A stretch of 64,000 nt of DNA, taken from positions 8,036,758 through 8,100,757 of the forward strand of contig NC_049990.1 in the NCBI RefSeq assembly GCF_000003815.2, given 5' to 3'. Below are positions 38,401 through 46,232 of this stretch, one piece after another. Source of the stretch: Branchiostoma floridae. Taxonomy: Eukaryota > Chordata > Leptocardii > Amphioxiformes > Branchiostomatidae. The position numbers and the translations under genes were made by a program. Numbering within the stretch: the first letter of the stretch is position 1; each line of letters starts with the position of its first letter. The notes beneath the pieces are model-generated. The model worked only from the letters and a program-made list of their open reading frames with translations. It had not been told where the DNA came from and did no database searches.

Positions 38401-38793
38401 ATTTTCTCTTTTATTTCTGTACTCTGTACATCCCTTCTTTTTTTCCTGGTTCCCTTTTCTCTATTGTAACAGTTGTAGTTCCTTTTTATTATTTGTTTCC
38501 TGCATCATTCTGTGTGTAGATTATCCCAGATAAACACCTGCCCAGTTCTACGTACGTCATCTTGTTATTTTTATTCAATGGAACATGTTGTTAGACCCTG
38601 ATATTTTGTAACAGCAAGATTGTTCCCCCTTCTCACAGGTATCTATGCGTGCCCGTGCTACTACTTCCCCAACCGTGCCGGCGCCACCGGGCGTGCGTCG
38701 TTTGTTGTTGCTGTGGACCTGAAGACCGGAGCCATGCCCCCAGACCACTGGGTCAAGAGGGGGTCCGCACTTCTCATGAGTTTGGACCACTAG
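2500..38793 (+). CDS. DNAH2: Axonemal dynein heavy chain 2, 3' part (46 exons)
   Basis: Inner-arm (I1/f) dynein heavy chain, an ATP-driven microtubule motor of motile cilia. Exons: 2500-2627, 3092-3244, 3651-3776, 4275-4499, 4998-5115, 5744-5880, 6355-6495, 6790-6948, 7428-7672, 8153-8351, 8753-8977, 9414-9518, 9895-10083, 14697-14913, 15238-15387, 15934-16101, 16601-16761, 17102-17241, 17650-17782, 18234-18373, 18918-19128, 19707-19823, 20189-20330, 20747-20916, 21170-21286, 21888-22052, 22443-22784, 23221-23371, 23821-24008, 24264-24358, an exon entering the N gap and ending 24948, 25516-25715, 26411-26537, 27755-27840, 28300-28400, 29079-29284, 29741-29866, 31161-31352, 32857-33048, 33600-33784, 35412-35637, 36095-36208, 36604-36756, 37255-37506, 38005-38155, 38639-38793. 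All junctions are GT-AG and in phase; no frame break was found outside the gap. About 2,500 of an expected ~4,400 codons are present; the tail, linker and AAA1 P-loop lie to the left. Assignment to DNAH2 rather than another DNAH rests on near-collinear similarity over the whole length, including the stalk and C-terminus. Confidence 0.96.
3285..3545 (+). repeat. 42-bp minisatellite, array 1 (DNAH2 intron 2)
   Basis: About six degenerate units of the type 'gtgtggatggtgttcagc' + 'accaaggacagg' + 'tatatttacc' follow the donor at 3245. The same unit occurs in two later introns of this gene. Several frames stay open because the period is divisible by three; they are not genes. Confidence 0.8.
5190..5310. 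repeat. Fold-back element
   Basis: Left arm 5236-5261 ('caattactcaagcagctgga...') pairs with right arm 5279-5303. The upstream part at 5190-5220 ('gatgaaagttagacatcca') matches, in reverse complement, sequence beside the fold-back at 58698-58885, and a shorter match occurs near 15,881-15,905. They look like one dispersed family. Confidence 0.6.
9635..9825 (+). mobile_element. tRNA-derived SINE (probable)
   Basis: A region after 'gtggttagtgg' resembles a decayed tRNA 5' half, and 'gagttcaattcc' near 9,685 fits a pol III B box. A tRNA-unrelated tail follows. There is no full cloverleaf, so this is a SINE relic rather than a tRNA gene. It lies in the intron between exons 12 and 13 of DNAH2. Confidence 0.5.
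10828..14212 (-). pseudogene. LINE polyprotein: 2A-like motif, PHD finger, APE endonuclease, reverse transcriptase; one frameshift
   Basis: From Met at 14212 the frame has an N-terminal hydrophobic stretch, the motif [12 protein letters not shown] (13877-13912), a Cys/His-rich PHD-like finger (CGLC, CDLC, HTTC, CRKC), and the start of an APE-type endonuclease ([15 protein letters not shown]). The endonuclease continues in another frame with MYRPPT, GDLNCDS and FSDHAMVF, so a 1-nt frameshift lies near 13,340-13,352. The second frame runs 884 codons from 13482 and includes the reverse transcriptase: [36 protein letters not shown] and YADDT. The C-terminal region has [10 protein letters not shown], common in CR1/L2/Jockey elements. 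The frameshift could be a mutation, a sequencing error or, less likely, programmed. Confidence 0.9.
13877..13912 (-). other. 2A-like ribosome-skipping motif in the LINE
   Basis: Encodes [12 protein letters not shown]. The 2A consensus is D(V/I)ExNPGP, with the break between the last Gly and Pro; here Ser replaces the consensus Glu. 2A-like sequences at the N-terminus of APE-type LINE proteins have been reported. Here the motif follows a hydrophobic stretch and precedes the PHD finger. Activity cannot be judged from sequence. Confidence 0.7.
15934..18373 (+). other. DNAH2: DNAH2 module: AAA4
   Basis: Exon 16 (15934-16101) has the P-loop [15 protein letters not shown], with Arg where the Walker A Lys is usual. 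Exon 17 (16601-16761) has [18 protein letters not shown]. Exons 18-20 run through [15 protein letters not shown] and [10 protein letters not shown] to [23 protein letters not shown] sequence at the base of the stalk. Confidence 0.9.
18477..18636. repeat. Fold-back element with about 70-bp arms
   Basis: The left arm (about 18477-18549) contains 'gccttcttcaggatcaatac'; the right arm (about 18565-18636) is its near-exact reverse complement, around a 15-bp loop. It lies in the intron between DNAH2 exons 20 and 21. No coding content. Probably a MITE-like or fold-back element. Confidence 0.8.
19925..20105. repeat. Dispersed repeat family, copy 1
   Basis: The string 'aactcaagaagctgtggat' followed by 'gatccttatgatatttg' and 'ggggtcgggaaaa' recurs in related form at 24,085-24,180 and, reverse-complemented, at 50,263-50,340. 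It lies in the intron between DNAH2 exons 22 and 23. Confidence 0.55.
21597..21745. mobile_element. 149-bp element with perfect 35-bp terminal inverted repeats
   Basis: 21597-21631 ('acttacgccacatcttcaga...') is the exact reverse complement of 21711-21745. The interior (~79 bp) is non-coding. This is the form of a very short non-autonomous DNA transposon (MITE). Its class is unassigned and no target duplication was fixed. Confidence 0.8.
21804..21834. repeat. (AGTG)n microsatellite
   Basis: About seven to eight uninterrupted repeats of a GTGA/AGTG tetranucleotide in the DNAH2 intron before exon 26. Confidence 0.9.
22140..22345 (+). repeat. Dispersed repeat shared by two DNAH2 introns, copy 1
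   Basis: Runs from 'agctttattgacacaacaaa' to 'tatcatcttttctgataaca'. A diverged copy with the same order of motifs is at about 33,138-33,330. No coding capacity; probably an old mobile-element fragment. Confidence 0.55.
23738..23764. repeat. Short perfect palindrome
   Basis: 13-bp arms around one central base ('attatatcagacc' / 'ggtctgatataat'), in the intron about 55 bp before DNAH2 exon 29. No function is inferred. Confidence 0.7.
24085..24180. repeat. Dispersed repeat family, copy 2
   Basis: Diverged match to the repeat at 19,925-20,105, with 'aactcaaggagctgtttatg', 'atgatatttggtacatggg' and 'gttgggaaaacaaagg' in the same order. Confidence 0.5.
24405..24640 (+). mobile_element. tRNA-derived SINE
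   Basis: 'ctggccaagcggtaatgc' at about 24,418 fits a pol III A box and 'gtctgagtttggtctc' a decayed B box. The tail ('gtaagggattgcattcatc', 'ttattactcagattgggtac') is shared with 35,259-35,385. It lies in the DNAH2 intron that runs into the N gap. Confidence 0.65.
24721..24820. other. Assembly gap (100 Ns) cutting DNAH2 exon 31
   Basis: Exactly 100 Ns, probably a placeholder of unknown real size. The preceding exon ends in phase 2 at 24358. Coding sequence resumes immediately after the gap with [13 protein letters not shown], so the acceptor and first codons of exon 31 are hidden. Confidence 0.95.
25735..26185 (-). repeat. 42-bp minisatellite, array 2, inverted (DNAH2 intron 32)
   Basis: About 11 units with a 42-bp period of 'acacacctgtccttggtgct' followed by 'gaacaccaaccatacacagg'. 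It is the reverse complement of arrays 1 and 3. It starts some 20 bp after the donor of exon 32. The middle units are almost identical, pointing to recent expansion. Confidence 0.9.
29470..29675 (+). repeat. 42-bp minisatellite, array 3 (DNAH2 intron 36)
   Basis: 'cagcaccaaggacagg' or close variants occur near 29,485, 29,527, 29,569, 29,611 and 29,653, an exact 42-bp spacing. Same unit and orientation as array 1. Confidence 0.88.
30020..31160 (+). repeat. Tandem duplications of the exon 38 acceptor (pseudo-exons)
   Basis: The end of intron 37 plus the first codons of exon 38 are repeated. 'cacccag' + GNWVFLAGF starts at 30153 and 'cgtccag' + GNCSFLADF at 30998; the real exon starts at 31161 with GNWVFLANC. 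The intronic part ('ttcagttgtttctgatgtg', 'gtacttttcaagg') is duplicated with them. Both pseudo-exons leave homology within about 10 codons; the first reads into a stop soon after. Copies are diverged, so this is older than the exon 39 array. A transposon-like element splits the array. Confidence 0.75.
30284..30959. mobile_element. 676-bp DNA transposon-like element with 38-bp inverted ends
   Basis: 30284-30321 ('actcgctttacactaggttt' then 'ttctgagacgtcttggcc') is the reverse complement of 30922-30959 with one mismatch. Subterminal sequence repeats 'gtctcaagac' and 'ccaagacgtctcag' motifs. No transposase frame is visible. It interrupts the duplicated exon 38 acceptor sequence, so it arrived after that duplication. 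Target duplication is unclear (perhaps 'cata'). Confidence 0.8.
31840..32950 (+). repeat. DNAH2: Eight tandem copies of the exon 39 acceptor and 5' half
   Basis: Copies start after AG at 31877, 32016, 32155, 32300, 32439, 32578, 32717 and 32857. The unit is 139 bp (145 for copy 3, with 6 extra bases; 140 for copy 7). Each holds a pyrimidine tract, acceptor and codons for [18 protein letters not shown] through KLLFGL. Only the last continues into the full 192-nt exon. Because 139 is not a multiple of three, entering at the first copy and reading on meets a stop inside copy 2. The later copies are nearly identical. Confidence 0.93.
33138..33330 (+). repeat. Dispersed repeat shared by two DNAH2 introns, copy 2
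   Basis: Diverged match to 22,140-22,345: 'agctttatcaatgcaacaaa', 'gtatggccaactacaagct' and 'gtatcttttctgataaca' in the same order and orientation. Confidence 0.5.
34047..35096. mobile_element. ~1.05 kb TA-flanked non-autonomous element, copy 1
   Basis: Starts 'acgggaggtgccccaacacg' after TA (34045-34046) and ends 'gggcggcccccgt' before TA (35097-35098), giving short inverted ends. No transposase frame is seen. It lies in the intron between DNAH2 exons 40 and 41. A near-identical copy is at 51,403-52,474. A TA target is typical of Tc1/mariner-type transposition, but the class is not proven. Confidence 0.8.
35259..35385 (+). mobile_element. SINE 3' fragment
   Basis: 'gtaatggattgcattcgcct' and 'ttcattactcagattaggtt' match the tail of the SINE at 24,405-24,640. 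The tRNA-like head is absent or lost. Confidence 0.5.
36852..36952. repeat. Small compound tandem and inverted repeat
   Basis: 'acttggttaacatgcaaaag' followed by 'gattgagccagcagtcact' occurs twice in tandem. The upstream 'agtgattgctggctcaat' is the near reverse complement of the unit end, so a hairpin can form. Intronic, between DNAH2 exons 43 and 44. Confidence 0.65.
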
Positions 38794-39233
38794 TTTCAGA
38801 CTCGTCAAGAAAATAGCTACAAATGTATTTAGAAAATATTGTGTTCAGAATTTGAAAACTCTTGCGCTTTGGTTTCATTCCTCAGTAAGGAAGGTTTGAA
38901 GGCTACACAGAGAAACTGCAAAGTTTGACTGAATCAAAGTGTTTTTTTATGATTTGTTTCAAGCATTTTGTGGGAATTTTGGTTGGTATTTGTATTATTT
39001 AAAGTAAGCATTAATGGTTGTTATTGTTTGAAATGACCTGTTCTTTCAGATGTCAAATATAATGTCACAGCAACATTTACAAAATGGTGTGGTATCACTC
39101 TTTGTCTCAAAATTACGAGATGTCTTAGAATATGTACATGTACTATGCAATTCGCAAGTTACTTGAAGAACTTGCTTCTAAGTCAGACTCTATGGAAATG
39201 GAGCCACCGAAAAGAATTCTATTGCCACTTCTC

Positions 39234-39239
39234 AATAAA
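39234..39239 (+). promoter_or_regulatory. DNAH2: Polyadenylation signal AATAAA for DNAH2
   Basis: Canonical hexamer about 440 nt after the stop. The exact cleavage site is not determinable; a further AATAAA lies near 39,478. Confidence 0.5.
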
Positions 39240-40074
39240 TGTATCAACATCTATTTGTAGATTATGTTATATCACAACAGATTTTTTTGGAGGCTGAACT
39301 TTCAAGAGTTACAAAGAGTATCAAATGTTTCCCTGAGATGTATATTTCTACGTTGTGTGATCGGTATTTTGTATATTTTGCGCACAAATTTATTTTCATC
39401 TACACGACAAGCAAATGCTATCTTCTGTATATTTCTAGTTTGTCAAAAAGAATGTGAATGTAGTATTTTGATGAAGAAAATAAATCACTGGAGAGTTTAT
39501 TTCACAAAAGGCTTGATGTCTCATTAATTCTATAACGTTCATTGTTGTCTTTTGTTCATTGAATTAGCATGATTTGACTGGATCAGGTGTATCAGACACT
39601 ATCAATTGATGCACGGTGCTTTTTTGCATTTTGCATCAACTAAAACAATTTGTAGTTCTTGTTAGATATTAGATACTTCTACATAGTACTTCATGCATTG
39701 GATCCCTACTAATATCATATGCGGCTAATGGTATAAGGTCGTCTTATAACAATATTACAAGAAGATATGTCTTAGAAATACATTCCAGCAAGTTTCTTAA
39801 GAAACCATCTATTGTCAGTAGTATCATTTTGACTACAAGGTTATACCTTTGATTCATACTTAACGATAAGCTTGGGTATTGAATAAAGATAAAGTATGCT
39901 ACACACATGCTTGATAAGGTATACTTAACATGTATACTTATTAATACGAATTCTAACATGTTTAGCTGAATCACGTTTTTTTCAACTTTGTGGCCAAAGG
40001 GATGAGTTACAAGATGTTCTCTTTCGCAATCTTGACGGGTTAGATATAGTGATAGCTTAGTTGCAGATGTATTG

Positions 40075-40080
40075 TTTATT
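40075..40080 (-). promoter_or_regulatory. Polyadenylation signal for the saposin-like gene
   Basis: 'tttatt' on the plus strand is AATAAA on the minus strand, about 110 nt after the stop at 40191. Confidence 0.5.
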
Positions 40081-40190
40081 CAATTGTAATACTACATGTT
40101 ATAGTACTTAGTCTTTATAATTAGCATCCCATCATGGGATTTGCTGCATTTAGCCCACATGGGCAGGAACATGCAAATAAAGATCATCAC

Positions 40191-43100
40191 TTATATATTG
40201 CAGATGACTGCTGGGTTCAGCTCGTTCACGATTTGATTGAAAAGCTCCGCCATGAACTTCCTGACCACTTCCTTGCACTGGGAAGGCGAGAAAAGACAAA
40301 AATGATACAAGTCACTAAACTCTCAAAAGTTTTAGTCACTACAGTGAAATTGAGTTCGTTTGCAGCACTTTTAGCTCTGCAAGACTGGTATGGTGACATT
40401 CCCGCGCTTCAGATATGGCACGTTATTTGAATGCAAGAATCGCACTGTTGCTGCTGAATTAAACATTTTCAGTGATAAGTCGATGTTTAATCTAAATACC
40501 TGGTGCAACCTTGGTAGAAATTTTGCCACTTTGCAAATTCTTGGTGCAATTTGGTAGGGGCCAGTGAGACGCCCGATTTTAGGAATCAGAAAACTTAACG
40601 GAACGTACCGGGAACAGGAAATCAGGCAACGGGACGTAAGAACAGATGCCAGCGGCGGCTTCGGCGACGACATCAGTGATCAGATCCTATGGTAAAGAAA
40701 ACAGAATATCTCAAGTTATGAAGAGCCGACGATATTTTCATTTGTTGTTTCATATATTTGTACATTTGTACATTATATGTGTTGATCTACCAACGTGATG
40801 AAACTATCTACGGGTGTATTTTGACTTACCGAATGCTCCTCCAGGTAATTCCTGACCAAGGTCACGATAGTACGACAGAGGACACCTCCTTTCACCTGCT
40901 TTCATTGAAGATAAAAACAGACAGGAAAACGTATCATGTCAGGTTTGGAAAATGTTTAATGCGTCTGGAAAAACCTGATAAACATGAGATATCAAATATT
41001 GTCAACGTACAAAATTAATGAACCCACCTGGACTTTCTTGCCGACTCCATTGCCTGAAATCAAAGACAAGAGATCATGAATCGAATCGGTGGTTGTATCT
41101 CACATGTGTATTTAGATCGTGTGGTCGTTTTGCTAGGTTCTAGCACATTAATGAAAAGACTGTGATTTAATGACAGTGACATCGACATGGCTAAGAATCA
41201 ACAAGTTGAATGAACTGTTTACAAAGATAAGATTGTGAAGCCCAAACAACTAATGATATGCGTAACATATCTTCATATGTAAATACTTTTGTTGGCGAGG
41301 CTGTACCTGTATAGTTGCGGAGGACACACAGGTCCTTCGGTTGCATCTTGCTGAAAACGATTTCATCCAGGTCGGTCATGGCTTCCTTCACCTTCAGGTC
41401 ACACTATAAGATGGGAAAAGTAAATTTGGCAAAAAGCTAGCACCCTATAAGCTAAACGGTCCATGCACTGAAACAAAAACAAAGCTAACGTCGAAATTTC
41501 AGTTACTAACCAACCAACAAATTGCGCAGACGACAAAATTATCTAAAATTTATTTTCAAATGCGACTACGCAGGGTTCATAAATGCACTTACGTGCACCA
41601 AAATTGGAGCTAAATGTACCTATTTTTGGACTGTGGGTGCATCGATGCACTTAGATGTCTGTGTTGGGTTAGGTACGTAAAGGTACTATTGTACACCGAT
41701 ATACAGTTTACTATATCTAGGCTAAATCCCTGGTACTTAACATTGTTAAATGCTTACTACGTCTAGCATATAGGCTCTGTCCATACTACTGAAACAACAA
41801 GAGTTCGTAGACCTCAGGCCTGCATGAAATTTATTGGGTTTCTGTAGACCTATTGTGTATTTTTGCCTTTTTGTCTGTGGTACGTGGTTGGAAAAATGAC
41901 CTTTTTACCCTGTTGGTTGTGCACCATGCAAAAGTCTGAAATTCCATTTTCTGAATTTGTAAGTTTGGACATGGATGAACATTACTTATTTTGGATTTCT
42001 TAAGTATGTAACCAACCACAGTACCTTGAAGTTGTTGAGACGCAACCTTTTTTGGGTCTCAGATGGCCCATGTACATGTAGTTACTCTGTCACATGATAT
42101 ATTCAGTACTAATATCTTCTTATTTCAATGTACTGACCTAATGCAGCTGCTAAATCTCCTTGGTTTGTGTTCTTCCAATGATATTCATTAAAGATTTATT
42201 TCTGGGGTGTTATTCACTTGACATCGGAAGGTTACTTGCATAATTTGACCAATGATACTTTTATAGTAGTTCCATAGACATTAGACAATATGAATAGTGC
42301 TGGCCCCCATGATGCAGCAGCAACAGTTAGTCCCCAGGGTGGTATGATATTTTCATTCAATCCATCCAACCCAAATCTAAATCTCCTGTAGTATCTAAGC
42401 CAAATTTAACAGCATAATTTACTATGAAAAATGTCCTTGTCAATCCCATTTATAGATGGCAAGCTGCTGGCAATGGAAGCTTTGAAAACTTCAGAAGCTG
42501 TTGTAGTCAGAGCAAACACCCAGCAAACATCCCCCCAAACCAATGAGCAGTTGCTTAGAAGGGGAATTTCATCATATATTTGCCGCGACAAAATGCAACA
42601 AACGATACTGAATTTAAAACAAAACCAAGCTAAGCCTCCACCACTTAACCCTGCCTGTACTATAGATTAAGCAGGCCCAAAAACCAAGCGAATATGACTA
42701 GCCCAAAACTACAAATTACCTGTATACAGTATGGAATTGGAAATGGCATTACCAAAGAAACAAAAAGAAACACAGGACAAATCATACACATACCTTTCTC
42801 TTATGCCCACGCTCTATACAGTTCTCCTCCACATTAGAAAATTGCATCTTCTTCTGTTTAAGTTCAAGTTCAACCATGATTGCCAACAGGGTAAAGGAAC
42901 TTGTACCAGAACTTTAAACTCAGTACTATACAGCTCTAGAAACACCACAAAGAGTAATAAGCAAACTCCAATTATACCTGACCAACAGATATATCATCTG
43001 GTACACTCCCGTCATCTGGCACACCTGGCACACCGTCAGTGCCACTAAGACAGGGGATACAAAGTAACCTGATACATTGAAGGTTGCCCCAGGCCAGATG

Positions 43101-45278
43101 ATGGTTCTACACCCAACCGTAATCTGTTTTCAGAACCAAGCAGATATTGGGAGGATGCCCCAACCACACCAAAACAGGGTCAACCTATACAGTATCAAGT
43201 TCAAGCACTAGGAGGCCCAAAATCAAACCTCACCACCAGGACACCACCAACAACTCACGTACCAATTAGCAACACAATGGCACCTTGCATTCCGGAGATA
43301 TAGCGCACGCCCCGTGCCTGCACAAAAGGTAACCTAAAATGTCAAGTTCAAGCACCAAGGGCGCCAAAATAAAAATTGAGAATTATTCAGCCACCGCCGA
43401 CACATGTGCCAAATATCATCGCGCCCGCACCAACCGTTCAGAAGATATAACTCCGGAAACACCCCTCCCGGACACAAAATTCGACCTGCCGCGTCAAGTT
43501 CAAACGCGACAAGGCCCAAAGTCAATCCTAGGCAACAGGCAACAACTTCCCACCCATGCACCAAAAATTGTCGCAATGTTGCGTATCGTTCCGGACACAC
43601 AGCGCCAAAAGTGCCCCCAAAACACCAAAAATGCCACCTGCAATGTCAAGTTCAAGCGCCAGGAGGCCCAAAATCAAACCTGAGTGTCAGGCCACCACCC
43701 CCAACCCACGTACCAAAAATCGTCGTGCTCGCACCATCCGTTCTCGAGATACAGCGCCCTAAATCCCCAGCTTCCAAATTTTCCCACGCCCGTGAAAACC
43801 ATACCTGCATACATGCAGGTAATTATTGGGTACGTATAAGCATATGTAACCGACACCTTGTCCTTAGAGCGGACGCCAAGACAGCTATTCTTCAAAGTAG
43901 AGGAGATGAACTTCTGCACGGAGTCCTTCCTGAAGTAGGTCCTCATCGCCTCTACCGCAGGAACACACTGTGGATAAAGCAACTGTATCAGACCAAAAGG
44001 CGGTCGTGTTGCGGAAATAACTGTGTTTTGCATGCTTACTACAATTGGATAACTTGGGTTGTAGTCTAGATAGCTTCTCTCGAGCTTTTTAAGTACACAT
44101 AAACGCACACGTACAAAAACATGGGTACCTGACTTCTGTTGGCGAGGTAAAAGGCAGTGAAAGGAGAGGTTCAGGAGAGAGTTGGGATCGGAGCCTCCCA
44201 ATGCCGTACCTTAAACACAGTGGCCATGGATAGCAACCTACTGCCTCTATGGCCATGAGACTACCGTTACCTTTTCATGTAAATCTATTAAGTTTAGACA
44301 AATGCCCCAATGATAACAACTTATACAACAGTGATCGGAACACGTCTGCATAAAGCTAAACCTCACCTCTTTATCTTCTAGTCCGTTGGGCGGAGAATGC
44401 CCACTCACTAGAAAAAAAGAACGACAATATCAAGAAAAAATGTCCTTTATACAATGCAAGGAAATAGGTTTGCAGCCAGGGACATAGCAGAATAAACTCC
44501 TGAAGTCAAACAGCAAGTTACATGAAAGCGCAAAAAGCCATGCATGACGTTTGCTGTATGCCATTTGTGCATTTATAAGATAAATGACGTCTTGAATAAC
44601 TCGGATGATGATTGGTAGCGCTACACTATATGTTTGCCCAGTAATACTATCCACTGAAGCACACTAACATATGATCACCGTCCCTCCCACACAACTGCAA
44701 CACTACCCGATCGCCTTCCACAGATTGTTTAGAGTGGCAGATTTAACAGGATGCATATACTAGTAGTTTTTCCCACGTTCCCAATCCTTCCCGCCGTTGT
44801 TATTTTAAGTCCCAACATATGCAGCAAGATTTTGCTGTGCTAAAGTACTGAAATGTCGCTTGATGTTCTGACATACAGAATATTTCTTCGATAGAATCTG
44901 TTTTAATCAACTGTACTTCTTTGTTTTTCCAGAACATCTACCCTAGATTTTTAATGAGCAATGGTACTTAAATTGTCATGTACTTAACCGACCCTCGCCG
45001 AGGTACCGTAGACGTTTCCTTTGCGACATGCCAGAATTGCCAAGTTGCCAGTTTTCTGAGAGATAATACTCATCACTCGATTTCAAGGCGGATAATTGCC
45101 ATGGAATTGACTTCGAAGTTCCCTGATAACACATTAGGTCGAAATAACGCAACAATTGTCCATCCATGGTAAGAGTGTGGTAACCAGTAAAGTTAGAGTA
45201 AAATTTGTCCTTCCACCCACCAGAGTTTCCAGCAAGCACCATCATCAATGCGCAGAGAAGAATGCCTGAGAATGCCAT
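40191..45278 (-). CDS. Secreted protein with two saposin-B-like domains (8 exons, 187 aa)
   Basis: Minus-strand exons: 45278-45221, 44407-44367, 43967-43857, 41403-41307, 41053-41028, 40895-40830, 40686-40609, 40277-40191. All junctions are GT-AG and in phase (188 codons with stop). Exon 1 encodes a signal peptide (MAFSGILLCALMMVLAGNS). Exons 3-4 form domain 1 (CVPAVEAM, NSCLGV, KCDLKV, DLCVL). Exons 6-8 form domain 2 (LCRTIVTLVRNYLEE, GICSYVPLP, CKEVVRKF, VICNI). Each has four cysteines spaced like C2, C3, C4 and C5 of saposins; C1 and C6, which normally pair, are missing. Saposin-like proteins bind or perturb lipids and include lysosomal activators, surfactant proteins and antimicrobial peptides; which role applies is unknown. 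An upstream in-frame Met at 45314 is possible, but 45278 gives a clean signal peptide. The model is inferred by eye and needs transcript support. No symbol assigned. Confidence 0.78.
43190..43790. repeat. Tandem repeat of about 150 bp, four copies, in the saposin-like gene intron
   Basis: 'caagttcaa' starts near 43,196, 43,342, 43,493 and 43,644. Each copy continues through variants of 'ggaggcccaaaatcaaacc', 'caacccacgtaccaaa' and 'gttctcgagatacagcgc'. Copies are diverged (roughly 70-80 % by eye). Long plus-strand frames here are repeat-encoded. Confidence 0.75.
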
Positions 45279-46232
45279 GTTGGTCGATGAAGAGTCTTGG
45301 TGGCTCACAAACACAGCTTACCGAACAAAAGCAACAGGTGGAAATGTGGCTAAACTTATACTTTGTCACAAGACTGGAAACCGCTACAGTGGATTCTCAG
45401 GCATCATTGGATGGAGGGAATCACGTGACCATCGGGGTATGACCTTTTTTGGAAAAAAGAATGACGACGTTTCACGTGGGTGTGCAGGCGAGTAAGGTCA
45501 CACGGCCTTGTTTCTTTTGTTCATATGAATGACATCCGCCCGTGCATCAATTTTCATACGCGTTTCCAAAACAAATTTGCCACCACACTGTAAATCGTAC
45601 AAAAACAGCGAATGAGCAAATATTTGCCCCCCAAAAAATGAATAATAGGTAGTAAATCTCTACTGGTTTCATGTATTAGCGCCACTTTGATTTCGTAATT
45701 TCGGGCACTACAACCCCTTAAAAAAACGTTAGCATGAGCACCTATTGCAGTATTTCAGTTAGCCATACCCTTTTCAACCGTGTTCCGTCTGATAGACATG
45801 ATTTTATTTTGACAATCAAAGAGCACATCCCTAAATAGTCTACCATGATGTTAGATAGTTTTTAATACATGTCTACTGTTTTCACATTAAGGTATCCTTT
45901 TGTATTCGGTTAATTTGTAGAGAAATTTCAATGACGTTGAAAGAAAACTGCAGCTGGAGTAATGTATCTTCTTAGGTATTAAGACAATATAACATACGTT
46001 GTAGAAGACTAAACTTGTTTACACAACGTGCAATAGAAACATATCAAAGTCATTTAAGGTAAGACATCAAGGTGCAAAATTCCACGCCATCAATAAGTTT
46101 CACATATCATCAAGTTGGTGTTTTGGAAAATATCTTTCATCTGCAGTTACAATGTCAGCCATAGATTCAAACAGACCTAGCCCGTCATTTTAGCATCTCA
46201 TTTACCGTGGCAGACTGAAAGATGTATCAAAA
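45279..46232. other. Region between the saposin-like gene and the TLC gene
   Basis: Holds the unannotated 5' flank of the saposin-like gene and the 3' UTR of the TLC gene. A minus-strand AATAAA ('tttatt' near 45,803) lies about 430 nt after the TLC stop. No exon or clear repeat seen. Confidence 0.55.

Larger units (their letters stand above)
33600..38793 (+). other. DNAH2: DNAH2 module: C-terminal domain
   Basis: Exons 40-46 encode the region after AAA6: [64 protein letters not shown], then [11 protein letters not shown] and a final [15 protein letters not shown] before the TAG at 38791-38793. This is the usual end of axonemal heavy chains, so the 3' end of the reading frame is complete. Confidence 0.92.
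38794..40190. other. DNAH2 3' UTR and short convergent intergenic region
   Basis: The DNAH2 stop is followed by A/T-rich sequence with an AATAAA at 39234-39239 and another near 39,478. From about 39,500 to 40,070 I see no exon, repeat or conserved frame. The region ends in the 3' UTR of the minus-strand saposin-like gene, so the two genes converge. Confidence 0.7.

Noticed and set aside
43404..44069. 221-codon plus-strand frame as a gene
   Set aside because: It spans a tandem repeat and the antisense of exon 3 of the saposin-like gene; it has no recognisable domain.
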